DNA of 64,000 nt. Origin: Spodoptera frugiperda (lineage: Eukaryota > Arthropoda > Insecta > Lepidoptera > Noctuidae). This document shows positions 52,391 through 63,124 of this stretch, piece after piece. The position numbers were made by a program, and so were the translations under genes. The notes under the pieces were generated by a model. That model was not told the origin of the DNA and made no database searches. It was given only the letters and a program-made list of their open reading frames with translations. The DNA lies in NCBI RefSeq assembly GCF_023101765.2, contig NC_064225.1, positions 6,944,001 to 7,008,000 of the forward strand, in the 5' to 3' direction. Position 1 is the stretch's first letter, and each line of letters begins with the position of its first letter.

Positions 52391-52610
52391 AACGACCAGC
52401 CCCAGCGCCGGAACACATCGCACGCCTGCCAACTGCACCACGAGCATAGGATAAACCAGAGGTTAGTCGTTTGATGGCGTTTTTAGCTGCGAAAGAAGTT
52501 ACCGGGGATCCGGAAAGCAGTTTATTGGAGTCTAGGGATGCCTAGGCAGATAGATGGTAAAAATGAAATTCGTCATAACAAGAACATAATGAGTCAAATG
52601 TCATTTAAAA
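52391..52610 (+). pseudogene. Degraded duplicate of the 3' end of the host exon and its intron start
   Basis: The segment aligns with 52930-53105. Shared blocks are GCACGCCTGCCAACT, CATAGGAT, AGAGGTTAGT, GCGAAAGAAGTT, GGAAAGCAGTTTATTGGAGT, CTAGG.ATGCC and ATGGTAAAAATGAAATT. Indels (for example an extra base in AACTGCACCACGA) break the reading frame present in the intact exon. The donor-like AGAG|GTTAGT is retained, so it could act as a cryptic donor. It is probably an old tandem duplication into which, or next to which, the R1-like element came. Confidence 0.8.
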
Positions 52611-52672
52611 TTAGTAAGTACATGTTTTTGCTATTCTTCTGTGAACACAACACTATACACCTTATTACGATG

Positions 52673-52790
52673 TTATCGGCTTACTCACGTATTTGTTTGA
52701 CGAGGAACTCGACTAGTTTCAAGCCATGCCGGCTCATATTCATGAGCAGCGCGCGACAATCACCGCGTCGTGTGTCGTAGTTTTTACAAT
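52673..52790 (+). mobile_element. Repeat E copy
   Basis: ATGTTATCGGCTTACTCACG, TTTGACGAGGAACTCGACTA, GTTTCAAGCCATGCCGGCTC and a tail TCGTGTGTCGTAGTTTTTAC follow repeat E order. It lies between the duplicated exon fragment and the intact exon, about 50 bp before the splice acceptor. Confidence 0.7.
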
Positions 52791-52833
52791 AAAAAATCAT
52801 TCTGCATACACTTAAAATTCCTCTCCATTCCAG

Positions 52834-52990
52834 AGCCGCTGGCAACGCAGCCGCAGCCGGGAGCGATGTCCAGCCGGCACCATGTTCACGCTCGCCCCGG
52901 GGCCGGACAGCAGCGGCACGGAGTACGCCGGAGACCAGAGCTCGGAGCACAGCACGCCTGCCAACTCACCACGACATAGGATGAAGAGAG
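52834..52990 (+). CDS. Internal coding exon of the same unidentified host gene
   Basis: The 157-bp GC-rich segment is bounded by TTCCTCTCCATTCCAG| and AGAG|GTTAGT. In the frame carried over from the exon at 43980 (phase 0), 52 codons are open, plus one base, so the exon ends in phase 1. The peptide starts SRWQRSRSRER and continues through MFTLAPGPDSSGTEY to SSEHSTPANSPRHRMKR; the middle ATG (52882, ACC before it) could be an alternative start. The composition is Ser/Arg/Pro-rich, with SP/TP sites typical of disordered phosphorylated regions. The preceding ATG at 52866 gives only an overlapping 37-codon frame. The gene is not identified; intron lengths of over 8 kb fit a large regulatory gene. 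Confidence 0.75.
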
Positions 52991-53148
52991 GTTAGTGGTT
53001 TGTGGCAGTTTTATGCGAAAGAAGTTGATGGAAAGCAGTTTATTGGAGTCTAGGAATGCCATGGTAAATGGTAAAAATGAAATTTATCATAACAAAAACA
53101 CCTTATGTTTTATTATACGTGTTTTGGACAACAGTACCCTTAGTACGA
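52991..53148 (+). other. Intron start
   Basis: Begins with donor GTTAGTGG; the first 110 bp are duplicated in diverged form at 52445-52610. Nothing else seen. Confidence 0.6.
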
Positions 53149-53266
53149 GTTTGCGTTACGTTTAAAGTAATCGAAACCATAGCGCGTTCGGCACTCTGAT
53201 TGGTTGGTTTATTCGAGCGGGCCAATCTTTATAAAACAAACAAAATACTTTAAACGTAAAGCAAAC
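53149..53266 (+). mobile_element. MITE H with terminal inverted repeats
   Basis: GTTTGCGTTACGTTTAAAGT at the left and ACTTTAAACGTAAAGCAAAC at the right are inverted repeats with two or so mismatches over 20 bp, enclosing about 80 bp. Fragments with the same end occur at 38735 and near 56210 (TTAAACGTAAAGCAAAC). No coding. Confidence 0.75.
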
Positions 53267-53933
53267 TACTAACGTACATATCCGTTAACAACATTCAGCT
53301 AAACGCCTACGTGCCTTCACAGAATAATTCTAATTAACTTTAAAACTTATCCGCCTAAAACGCTGCTCATCAAACTAAACTCAACTATCAAAACATTTTC
53401 AACTTTACCACAAAATGATTAGATTGAAAATCTAATAAACAAAAAGGTGTACCTTGACGTCTGAACGTGCTTGTTCTTTAGCAAAGTTTAGGATAGGATT
53501 AGCGATAGAGATAAAATTCCTAACTACTAGTAAATAGTTTAAAACTACTTTTAATCTATTCTCAGTATAGGGGCATTAATTTAAACCTTTCAAAGTTAGG
53601 GCTAATCTCAAAACTTAGTTTGGAGCCCGAAAATTACTTTGATAACGAGCAATTAGGTTTAGCCATTAATAATGAATTTATTATTTTAAGCCTCTTAATG
53701 CCTTCAAAGGCACGAACATGGAATCAGTGTTTCAATTACGTAGTACAACTTTATTAAATGTATTAAATTCTGCCCACGATTTCATACACGCATAAAATTC
53801 CAATTTTGTTTTGTTTGCGTAGGAATTTCGGGATCCCTTCTCTTAATGCTCTTTAAGGGATCTTATTTAGGGTAAATGTTTTCCATCAAAGTATAAGTAG
53901 TTTCTGTAGTGTGATAGATATATGTAGTTGCAG
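53267..53933. other. No gene recognised
   Basis: AT-rich intronic sequence without assigned repeat. Confidence 0.4.
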
Positions 53934-54080
53934 ACTGCCTAGCGAGTTTACCGGAGCTCCGGCTTGAAAAGCAGGCGTAGGAACGTACCGTCTTTAGTTA
54001 GTAAGACCCTCTGACCCTCCCTCTCATCTCATTCTTCTCTTCTCAGGGAGAAGTCATTGGATGATTTTCACCCCTCGAAA
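53934..54080 (+). mobile_element. Short interspersed repeat, family D
   Basis: GACTGCCTAGCGAGTTTACC, GGAGCTCCGGCTTGAAAAGC, AGGCGTAGGAACGTACCGTC, CTGACCCTCCCTCTCATCTC, GGGAGAAGTCATTGGATGAT and a CCCCTCGAAAAAGG end follow family D. Confidence 0.75.
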
Positions 54081-54564
54081 AAGGGGTCTTATATGGTAAA
54101 TCTTTTCTGTCAAAGTATCCAAGATTAGAATTTTTTGAAGACTAACGAACAGCAATTGAGTTTTATGTATATGGATGAAGTCTACAATGACGGTAGGAGC
54201 GAGAGAGGTCATCGGTGACTCTAAGTGAAGCACTTTACGTTTCCGTACACCCTTAACTTTTACTTTTCGCAACATAAATCCCTAAACATAACATAACACT
54301 TTCTAATAACCAACAAACAATGGCACGGGGTTAAAAATAAAAGAAAACCCTCCGAAGTCAATTGTACATGCCAACGAAGTTAAATTGCTAAGGCAGAATG
54401 GTTGACAGGACCGATTTCAATTTCAAACACAACAAAACAGTGGCAATAAACAAAACACTGCTGTTTGCATTTCCAACTGTCGATGAAAAGTACATAATAG
54501 GAGAATGTAATTGGAAACTTGTTTTTGTTTATTGGGATTTTCATTTCGCATTTTGTTTGACTAA
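54081..54564. other. No gene recognised
   Basis: Complementary-strand frames of 76-80 codons overlap at 54380-54628 but have no domain or splice framing. Confidence 0.4.
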
Positions 54565-54740
54565 AGGTAAGCGTCCACAGGCCCGCATCATACGCATTCC
54601 GTATGACGTCGCATGTAGGCATTGCTGATGATGCGGTCCGTACGATGCGGATCAGTGAACGCAGTTGTATGAGTTTCTATACAAGACAAACTAAAATCCG
54701 TTGCGTGTGATGCGTTCGATGCGGTACTGTGGGCTTTTCC
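54565..54740 (+). mobile_element. MITE G, copy 2
   Basis: TAAGCGTCCACAGGCCCGCA, ATCATACGCATTCCGTATGA, GATGCGGTCCGTACGATGCG, GCAGTTGTATGAGTTTCTAT and GATGCGGTACTGTGGGC share order with 37455-37655. The interior is full of GCATC/GATGC words in both orientations. Confidence 0.65.
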
Positions 54741-55611
54741 CTTAACACGCCTGAATGTTTCATATTTTCAATACTTAGCAAAATATTGATGATTTCTGTT
54801 AAAGTCAATCAAGGTTTTTTTAAAGGGAACCGCCTTCAATATTCTTTACCACCTCAATTTTTTAAGTCAGCTAATATCCCTAAAACATTCTTCTAAGTCT
54901 GAAAAATACTATGCTGAAAACCGCATTAAAATCAGTTAAGCCAAACGCGAGATAATCGGGCATAAATATACATACATACAGAGGTTATATCCTAAGGTTG
55001 ACTGGTAAAGAATGCTACATGGCATTAAGTTCGCCTTATGTACCATTATTTAATTGTATTGTGTACATTAAAGATTTAATAAATACAGGTCACACTGAGA
55101 ACCTCCTTTTGTAATTCCGATAATAAATAAAACCACTCTTTGGCTATATCAAAATAATCTCGTCTAGATTTTGATAAAAATTTGACAAATATACGTATAG
55201 ACTAGGCCATAAATTATACAAAGAGCTTATAGCGGTATCTTTAAGAAAACAAACCAGATAAAGAAAATAAAAAAGTCAGACTCTTTCTTGACATTTTATC
55301 CAGAATTCTAAAGACGTCTGGCCAAAGTTTGGTGACGTCAGCGTGATTGGGCCCACAATAATTTGTTGGTGGCTACAATAAGTTCTGGCGTACAGCCAAG
55401 TCTACTGTTATCTGATTAATCTGTTATTTAAGTCCCCAGGCACTCGGTAAATGTTGTACAAGACAATATTGATCTACTTCGTCCTTAATTAATTTGTGAA
55501 GCAATTAGTTTTGGTAGAAGTAAAGTTTTCATGGTACTGGTGTTTAATTATAAGTAGTGTATTTCATTGCAGTTGAAGGATGTTTTTTTTGATGCGTTTG
55601 GCTGCCACCAA
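54741..55611. other. No gene recognised
   Basis: 54830-55000 carries ATATCCCTAAAACATTCTTC, TGCTGAAAACCGCATTAAAA, TCAGTTAAGCCAAACGCGAG and ACATACATACAG. A related series is at about 6185-6300 (CCCCAAAACCTTCTCC, TGCTGAAAACTGCATCAAAA, TCGATTCAGCAAAACGCGAG, CATACATACATAC, then CTGAGAACCT). These are two copies of a LINE- or DNA-transposon-like 3' region, class unknown. Confidence 0.5.
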
Positions 55612-55790
55612 AAATCATCTGATGGCTTCTCTCGCCTTGGGCGAGGCGAGAGGGAGTGTCAGACTCTTACTGACTAAAAACCACCCTGTTCCTTCTCCTG
55701 CTTTTCGAGCCGGAGCCCCGGTAAACCCGCTAGGTAGTCCGCAGCTCCGGATAAGGCATCAGCCCTACTGGGCCCCATCTGTGGTGGTAC
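55612..55790 (-). mobile_element. Short interspersed repeat, family D
   Basis: The inverted family D order is well preserved: TCTCGCCTTGGGCGAGGCGA, GAGGGAGTGTCAGACTCTTA, CTGACTAAAAACCACCCTGT, TCCTGCTTTTCGAGCCGGAG, CCGGTAAACCCGCTAGGTAG, TCCGCAGCTCCGGATAAGGC and ATCAGCCCTACTGGGCCCCA. The 99-codon frame across it is repeat-derived. Confidence 0.8.
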
Positions 55791-55796
55791 CTAAGG

Positions 55797-55868
55797 GTGA
55801 TTTTCCACCAGAGATGTGCTATGCTACGTTGCTGTGGATGCGTTTGGCTTCCACCAATCATATTCATT
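55797..55868 (+). mobile_element. hAT-like MITE, left end only
   Basis: GGGTGATTTTCCACCAGAGA, TGTGCTATGCTACGTTGCTG and TGGATGCGTTTGGCTTCCAC match the terminal repeat of 24289-24587, then similarity stops at CATATTCATT. Confidence 0.7.
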
Positions 55869-57239
55869 ATCCGATATAGAATAATGTTTAGATATTATAT
55901 ACAAAAGTATTATAAATCACTTAAAACATATTTTCATTGCTTTAATATAAATAAAAAATTAATGAAAGCTACTAGTAATTGTTTTAGTTCATTCTACGAA
56001 CAATGTCGTGACTCAGTATGTACTTATGTACGAGTAGATTATCCAACTTATCATGGTTTCTAGTTATATGTTCTTGCCGTAGAATTGTCGGTCAGTTTAT
56101 ACTGGTTTGTATAACTTGATGTAGGACCTTGTGTATGTGTTAATAAAGTGAGTTGAAATATAATTAGACCTTATCTAGTATACAATTTTTATGTCACTTT
56201 CAATATTGTTAAACGTAAAGCAAACTTGTACTAAGCAAATAGAATTTGACGTCTTAAAAGTGCCTTTTGACGTTTCAAAAGTGCCTAATTTAGGATTAAT
56301 TGAAATAAATGCTTTGTCTTTGAAGCCCATATAGAGTACCTTAATGTTTAATGTTAATAGGAACTATGTTATGCTTCAGTACCTACTGACTAGATCCTCA
56401 AACTACCCATGTCTTCACCCTCAAGGGTCGTCTTGAGCCAAACGTTGTGGGTAATTAAATGCCAATCACTGTCAGACACGATAGTCCATTGTTTAGAACA
56501 GCCGAACCACAGCTCGTTCATATACGTCGAAGATATTCAATCAATGACTTACTGCCTTACTTAGAATCATTAAATGGTTACTTAACCCAGTCCTTAGCAA
56601 TTGTTTTCGTTGCTAAAAGTTTAAGTAATTATTAAATGTCTCTGAGTACGGCAGTTATTAGCTTCTTTTGTAAGACTGTCGAAGCGTCCAGGTGGCAACC
56701 GCCTTGACGCCTAACACACCGAAATACCGCATGCATCAACTGCAGATTGACAGAATTAGAATGTACATCCAATTTTCACTATTTGTGTTATAAGTCCCAT
56801 GTAATAGGCGTATTACATCATTTTAAAGTTACGATAAACAGGCTATATTGCCACAAACTGGCTGAAACTGGCAGGCAATGGAAAATTATTTTACGAAATT
56901 ACCCTTAGGAAATTCTTTGTCGAATATAACTAACGTTAAATGCCTGTAGACATTATTATCTTAACTATGTATTTGGTATTCCTTTGAAGTAGTAACTACA
57001 TAGTATCTATATGTATCTGTTACATGTTTTAGTGAAATAACTCCATAGATTATTTGCCTACTTAATTTTCCTTTGATAATTTATTTATAGACAAAGGATA
57101 ATATGTAAAATTTAAGTACAGAGATACTACATATTCCTATTGGAATTTCTTTCTGTACACCTGTGACTAAGGCAGGAAAAGTGATTATAACTTACGACAC
57201 AGTGTGTAGTATGTATCGTAGTAGGTGACTTGTCCTCTA
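55869..57239. other. No gene recognised
   Basis: AT-rich sequence. Small pieces of repeat F (about 56090-56110) and MITE H (about 56205-56235) are present. No exon seen. Confidence 0.4.
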
Positions 57240-57480
57240 TTGTATAAAGGAAATAATAGAGGAGATAGTACTGCGCCCTGAGGAACGCCAGCCCTTAAAT
57301 CCTGCCAATTAGATGAATAATTGTCACCAAGCTTGACCGACCGCTGACGCTCCTGAAGGTAGGATGAGAACCAGTTTAAAGATTCACGAGAGATCGTCAA
57401 ATGGGATAGGATAATTAAAAGGATATCGCGACCGACCATACTGAAAGCATTAGAGAAATCAAACAACCAAAACTCCTTTG
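57240..57480 (-). pseudogene. LINE reverse transcriptase fragment
   Basis: On the minus strand the frame reads KEFWLFDFSNAFSMVGRD...ILSHLTISRESLNWFSSYLQERQRSVKLGD...GVPQGAVLSPLLFPLY. This covers the first catalytic motif (F-D-F-S-N-A-F) and the PQG motif of a Jockey/CR1-type RT. About 75 codons are recognisable. The catalytic F/YADD motif would follow but the sequence breaks off near 57240, so the element is truncated at both ends. Confidence 0.75.
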
Positions 57481-57849
57481 TAAAGTTTATCCATTACTCC
57501 AATTCAATAAACACGTATAAACAAACAAACTCTTCAGTTTCGACTACTAATTTTGTGTTTAATAATACATCTATCGATTTTAACTTCTTCGAACTGAAAT
57601 ATGAAATCGTTTCTTAGATATTTGTGACAACACGTTGGTACTATACCATGTATTACAATAAATATTTGATGAATTCGCCTAAACTAATTACTGTGGTTTC
57701 GTACTGTAATGAATACGTTTCGACGAGTGTTTATGTTCTTAATAGTTACTTACGAATGTAAGGTTATAGAAGTGTGGTGACAACGGATGAACGGATTAGA
57801 ATATCAGGTCACCAAGCCTACTCTTCCCACAGGTGCGATAAGAGCCCTA
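57481..57849. other. No gene recognised
   Basis: AT-rich sequence with nothing assignable. Confidence 0.4.
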
Positions 57850-57975
57850 TGGAACTTTATTTTTGAGGGGAAAATCATGCAGTGACTTCTCCCGCTTTTG
57901 GTGAGGCGAAAGCGAGTGTCAGTCTCTTACTGACTAAAATCCACCCTGTTGCTTCTGCTTAGAGCCCCGGTAATG
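57850..57975 (-). mobile_element. Family D repeat, partial
   Basis: GAGGGGAAAATCATGCAGTG, ACTTCTCCCGCTTTTGGTGA, GTGTCAGTCTCTTACTGACT, CCACCCTGTTGCTTCTGCTT and GAGCCCCGGTAATG show the inverted family D order, with the 5' end missing. Confidence 0.7.
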
Positions 57976-58099
57976 TGTTACATTGTCCGTTGCTCCTGTG
58001 TTGGTCTGGCACTTTGAGGCATGCGCGGAACGCGTACGCACAGATCTGGTTTTGGTCGGTGGTGAGCTACCCTTGCTCGTCAACACGCAGCACATGGAC

Positions 58100-58245
58100 T
58101 CAGGGATTGGGAAGGGAGTAATTAGGCCTCCGGTAAGCTTTCTCGTACAACGAAACACGACGCATACGTTGTTTCACGTCTGTTTTCTGTGAGGCTGTGG
58201 TATCATCACTCTAGGCGAAGCATGGCTCTCCCAAACTTACAACTG
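58100..58245 (+). mobile_element. Family C repeat, 3' part
   Basis: GGGATTGGGAAGGGAGTAAT, TAGGCCTCCGGTAAGC, ACGAAACACGACGCATACGT, TGTTTCACGTCTGTTTTCTG and GCATGGCTCTCCCAAACTT match family C. The 5' half is absent. A family B-like CTTCCCTTCCGAGGTAAAAAGGC piece follows at 58272. Confidence 0.65.
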
Positions 58246-58779
58246 AGTGATATATTTAACATCTGCACCTCTGCCTTCCCTTCCGAGGTAAAAAGGCATG
58301 ATGTGTTATGAACTCAGACATTCCTGTGGGTTCCACGCTTGGAATCAGTACGGAATACTAACTAACGTATTGCGGTCTACCGATTTTGATAGAATTATGA
58401 AGTTACAAAGTGGTTTCTGTGTAGGAGAAATTGTTTATCAAAACAAGTCTCTATGGAGTTGTTTTATTTCAGTTGTTTTTAGGTTATTATTGTTACTGAG
58501 GGCAAAATATTGTTGAGGATTTTTCGTTGTTTAGATTAGATAAGAAAAGTCTTTATTGTTTACCATAAATACATAAAGGACAAACATTCAGATATTGATA
58601 GTACTATGAGCGGTCTTTTCTTTGGTTGGATAAGCAGTAAGGGCAAACATACATACATAATACATAGACTAACTATAATTGTAGTTTAGAATAATGTCTG
58701 GTGTACACATGGGACTCAAAATACAACCGGCGAAAAGTGGATGTTACATAAATATTTACATATGTATTTTTATTCTTTT
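58246..58779. other. No gene recognised
   Basis: 58550-58700 (AAAAGTCTTTATTGTTTACC, ATAAATACATAAAGGACAAA) looks like the complement of a LINE 3' end, but without coding this is only a suggestion. Confidence 0.35.
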
Positions 58780-58935
58780 TTTTTTAAGGGGGAAATCATC
58801 CAATGACTTCTCCCGCCCTAGGTAGAAAATTATAAAAGTGTCAGACTTTTACTGATTAAAATCCACCCCGTTCCTACTCCTGCTTTGAGCCGGAGCCCCG
58901 GTAACGCCTTAGGTAGTCCATAACCCCGGATCGAA
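58780..58935 (-). mobile_element. Short interspersed repeat, family D
   Basis: GGGGGAAATCATCCAATGAC, TTCTCCCGCCCTAGG, GTGTCAGACTTTTACTGATT, CCACCCCGTTCCTACTCCTG, CTTTGAGCCGGAGCCCCGGT and AGGTAGTCCATAACCCCGGA follow inverted family D. Confidence 0.75.
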
Positions 58936-59998
58936 TATCCGCAACTTCGGATCGGACCTCTACTTACCTCATCAAGGAATAAAAGGTGTGACGTTATATA
59001 CATAACTACCTACTTTACATAATTAGGTATTGTGTTCGTCAATATTAGATTTATTGATTTATAAGTTTTCAGAATGAATATGACCCTGAAATATCCCCTT
59101 CGTGCACCTAATTATAGCGTTCTATTCCCATAAATTTTCTTCACGCCTGCTTTATCACGAATGCGTAGGTATATATAACACTAATGTATTTATTCTTTGT
59201 GTCAAACGCAAAACTTCATCTAAATATTTACTATCTATTAGTAATTGTCTATATTTTTACAAAGAAAACGTTTACACGACGTTAACTTAATTTTATGTTC
59301 TACCAATTCAACCTCTGCATTGGACGCCAAGTAGCTCCATCTAGTGTCAATATTTTAAAGCAATAACTCAAACCTGCCATTACGATCAGCGCCATCTAGT
59401 TTTCAGTTCCGGTACTAAATTCTAAGCTAGCACGGGAAATGGTAGCGGTTTTCCTTGTTCAGCCTAGTTGTTTCACGATGTGCTGAAACGAGGGCACTAT
59501 TAGTCTGAAGAGTTACAGAACAAGTATTTCTTGTTGGTGATGGGGAGCGCCAACTAAACAATCTTATTGAACTGTTACGTAACTTAAAGGCTTTCCTAAG
59601 GTTGGATAGTTGTAGTGGAATAAATGATTAAAGGAAGGGTGCATAAAGTTTTAAAATAATAGATCAATTGTTTCTCACTAGATCAAAGTTTTAGATGAAA
59701 ATAACATTTTTCTATATAATAATATGCAACTTTTGGAATATTATTTTTCAATCTTTTAAAAAAAATATTTGTATACGAACATGAACATTTATGCTTATCT
59801 AGACACTTCTTATCTTCTTTTTGAGATGAACAGAAACTACAGAGATTACAGTTTCTTTGTATATTTATTAAACCTCTTAATTTTCAAAAATATAACAGAT
59901 GATAAACGTTCCGCCACTTTGGATGCTACGCACCCTTATATTTTCTTACATAAATGAATAATTCATCACTTTCTTCAACATAGACCTTATGTAATAAG
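58936..59998. other. No gene recognised
   Basis: At 59320-59400 the phrase AGCTCCATCTAGTGTCAA recurs in part as GCGCCATCTAGTTTTCAG, a weak repeat. The rest is AT-rich, without an exon. Confidence 0.35.
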
Positions 59999-61129
59999 GT
60001 AACCTAACCAAATAAGGCCTACCTTATTTTTATTACCGCCTAGCTCGTAGGTTTAAAATGACAAAGGGCTGATAATTTCAAAATCTTATATTTATTTATT
60101 AAACTTTGTAATAATGGAATCAAAATGGCTTTAGAAACAAAAATTACAATTTTGTAAACACAAATAACTAAAGTGTCACTTTGGCCTTATTGGGAACTAT
60201 GTCTTAATAAGGCCTCAATAAAAACTAGTAAGTATTCAACTTCTTAATTATAACACAACTTTGTCAATGCTTATAAAAAATGTAATGAGATCTTATTAAT
60301 TAATTTTGGTCATTATACATCAGGCTAAACGAGTTTCTCATCATTCATTACCAAAGTAACATCTTTGAAGTCAACCCCATCATCAGTCAAACGAATGAGA
60401 ATAACTTCTTGTTTTGTAGCCAATTTAGCGACCGAATTAGCTTTCGTGTAGTCGAACTACTCTTTAGATGGTGCGTACTTCTTTGGAAGTTATATCTGGC
60501 TGCAGCAGCCTACCGGGTAAAACAGGGTGCATAAAATTCGAAGGGTGAATAGATACTATGAAGAATTTCCCGATATCCATTCACCCCTTTTCTGTATCTA
60601 TTCATTTACCCCTTTCTACCATTTTAACAGCGTTTTCAATCTTTTGCAAAATCCATTGGCTTTCTTTTTGACAGAAGCTGGTGATCCGTTTTCTATGAAA
60701 TTACTGAAAAACATCTATGCCGTAATAAGGCCTACACGTTTTTTTTGTAGGCTTTATTAGGACATGGCACATAGGTAAAAAAAGCAACGATTATATGAAA
60801 TACACCGATATTATAGCTATTTCACTAATGTGAGGGATGGCTAAATGTATAATTGTCATACGACAAAACACGGCACGTCGTATACTGATAAATATAAAAA
60901 TACTAACAGTTTACGCTACTCGAATTTTATAAAAACTAAAGTGCGCTCCACGTCGTGATTGTTTTCGTCTGTAGGTTCCATCATAATCGCGGCACGGGTT
61001 GCTTGCTGTGCTCAAATTAGTTAAGTAATGTGCATGCACACTTCTACAAACTTTGGCGACCATTTGACATCGGGTAGAGGGAAATTTTCAAAATAGGCTT
61101 TATCGGGGCATAGGCCTTATTTGGTTAGG
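59999..61129. mobile_element. 1.1-kb TIR DNA transposon, non-autonomous or decayed
   Basis: The left end GTAACCTAACCAAATAAGGC and the right end (on the plus strand GCCTTATTTGGTTAGGGTAC) are inverted repeats of about 22 bp with one mismatch. Further AATAAGGCCT words in both orientations lie inside (about 60211, 60728 and 60750-60760). A short open remnant is at 60325-60484 on the minus strand. The superfamily cannot be assigned from these ends, and no clear target duplication was seen. Confidence 0.7.
60325..60484 (-). pseudogene. Short ORF remnant in the TIR element
   Basis: On the minus strand the frame reads LPKKYAPSKE, one in-frame stop (TAG), then FDYTKANSVAKLATKQEVIL...TDDGVDFKDV...MNDEKLV and a stop at 60325-60327. 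The composition looks like real coding (charged, with few low-complexity runs) and it ends with a natural stop. It may be the C-terminus of a transposase or captured gene. I do not recognise a family. Confidence 0.35.
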
Positions 61130-61499
61130 GTACTATACATGAATACTTAACTAAATGGTAAAATAAATCAAACTAAATTAAAATACGCCTACATTTATTA
61201 TGGAGATCTCTTACTTATTAACAATTCAATGTTATGTTGAACAGTGAAATAACAGAAGAAATCGTTGAACCACACAGAATAGAACCTTCCGTGAACAATG
61301 AATATTTATGTAGGAATCTTCTTCAACTAAAATCTTACTTACCTACATGGAATTCATAATTTCAGTACCAAAAGTAGTGACTTTAGCTAACTTTAAGAAG
61401 TGGCGTAGATACTGTGATATCTAATGAGGATTTTGCCTTTTAAACCAATTGGAATTTCTGAATTACGTATTATGCCCGAGGTATTGCTATACGGTTATC
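61130..61499. other. No gene recognised
   Basis: AT-rich sequence with nothing assignable. Confidence 0.4.
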
Positions 61500-61650
61500 T
61501 ACCATTATAAGATAATCACATCAATATCAACAGCCCACAGCTGACCCGAGGCCTCTTCTCATAATTGAAGAATGTTTGAGCATTAATCACCACGCTTGCT
61601 CAATGAAGATAAACTAGCCTATAAGCAGATTTCCTCACGATGTTATTCCT
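61500..61650 (-). mobile_element. RTE-like LINE 3' tail, inverted
   Basis: ATCACATCAATATCAACAGC, CGAGGCCTCTTCTCATAATT, TTTGAGCATTAATCACCACG and CAGATTTCCTCACGATG are the complement of the series at 8170-8365. It lies about 80 bp upstream of Helitron H1 copy B. Confidence 0.6.
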
Positions 61651-61732
61651 TCATCGTTTATCAATGATATCTAAATAATTTTAAAAAGCACATACAAATA
61701 ACTCGGAAAAATAATTTTAGAAAGCACATACA

Positions 61733-63124
61733 TCTATACATATAATAAAATCGTAGAAAAGTGCTGTCTGTACATTGAAAATAAAAATAAAAAAAATAGC
61801 AGGGGTTATTGTTATGTCGATGTCGAACCCAAAAATGTAATTAACTTTTTTGTCTGTTTGTCTGTTTGTCTGTTTGTCTGTTTGTCTGTTTGTCTGTTTG
61901 TCTGTTCGTCTGTGCGCGCTAACCCGGCTGATCCGAGTTGGATGCGGTTTTCACGAATATATTGTGGGATGCTTAAATTTACATTTAGTGTTTGTTTCAT
62001 GTCAATCGGTTCATAAATAAGTTATGTCAAATTAAAGAATCACGTCGAACATTCTATGCTTATACCATTATCTCCGCAAATTTGACGGATTTGGTTGAAA
62101 TTTGGTACAGATATAGTTTAGAACCTTAGAAAGGACATAGATATATTTTTATTTCAAAAATCAAAAAATAAAAATAAGAAATCTATTTATAAATAATTCT
62201 ATGTCGATCATTACACGACTTCGGTTCATGTTATTGTTTTAATTTATCGAAAAAAAGTAAATAAATAGTAAAAAGGTATGAAAAAAATAATATCAATATA
62301 ATAAAACATTTAGTACAAAGAAAATGCTCTAACGGAGTATAGATAATTCTATGTCGATCGTTACACGACTTCGGTTCATGTTATTGTTTTAATTCATCGA
62401 AAAAAAGTAAATAAATAGTAAAAAGGTATGAAAAAAATAATATCATAGATGATAGATGGCGTTGGGATCGAAATAGATCGCGCTATGGTTTCGTTACATT
62501 CATTTGGTTGGGTATCGGCCGAGCGCTTCGGTACTATCGTAGAAAAAGTGTATTATCAGTCGTATGATTATTTGTCTGTAGTGGTCCTGCTGTTTCGTAT
62601 ATTCTAAATTGGTTTCGTTGTATTTGTCAATTAATAAGTTTATTTGTTGGGTTTTCCTGGTTTTTTGGTTAAACTATTTAACGTAGGTTTAGTTTGATAT
62701 CGATTATTAGTAGTTACTGTAGTTAGTTTTTTTAATAAAATTGTAAGTCTAATTTTTTTTTTAATTAGATTAGATTTAAGTCGTTTCTTTTAAATTATTT
62801 AGTTTAAGCTTGGTTATTATAGCATAGAGGATAGGTTGTAATATAGTTTCTTTTTTAATTGTTATAAATTCGTAATTCGTAGCTTTCTTTAGTTTTAAGT
62901 TAGTTTAAGTCCGTTTTTAAACTATTTTTTCAATGCCCTAAGTGAGTATACATCTATTAAATTCAAACGCAGAGCTCATTATGTTGATTTTTGAAGAGTT
63001 CCCTGGAATATCTTCCACATCTCATTTTTGAAGAGATCCCGCGAGATCGGGAACTATGTGGTTAAAACCAAAAATTTGCCGGATGTCACTATTCCACGCG
63101 AACGAAGTCGCGGGCAAAAGCTAG
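61733..63124 (+). mobile_element. Helitron H1 copy B, uninterrupted
   Basis: This 1392-bp element starts TCTATACATATAATAAAATC and ends GTCGCGGGCAAAAGCTAG between A and T. The order is: octamer minisatellite (61850-61912), AAATTTGGTACAGATATAG block, CAAAAAATAAAAATAAGAAA (62162-62181), two tandem units of about 140 bp that begin TTCTATGTCGATC.TTACACG (62199 and 62348), then the 3' body with GTCCTGCTGTTTCGTATATT. It has no insertion at the AAAAAT tract and is therefore an empty-site reference for copy A. No Rep/helicase gene; the small frame at 63028 overlaps its end and is not supported. Confidence 0.88.

Noticed and set aside
52866..52979. 37-codon frame starting at ATG 52866 as the main product
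   Set aside because: It stops inside the exon before the donor; the phase-compatible frame runs open through both exons, so this is at most an overlapping out-of-frame start.
55580..55879. 99-codon frame with a Met start
   Set aside because: It is a translation of an inverted family D repeat and a hAT-like MITE end.
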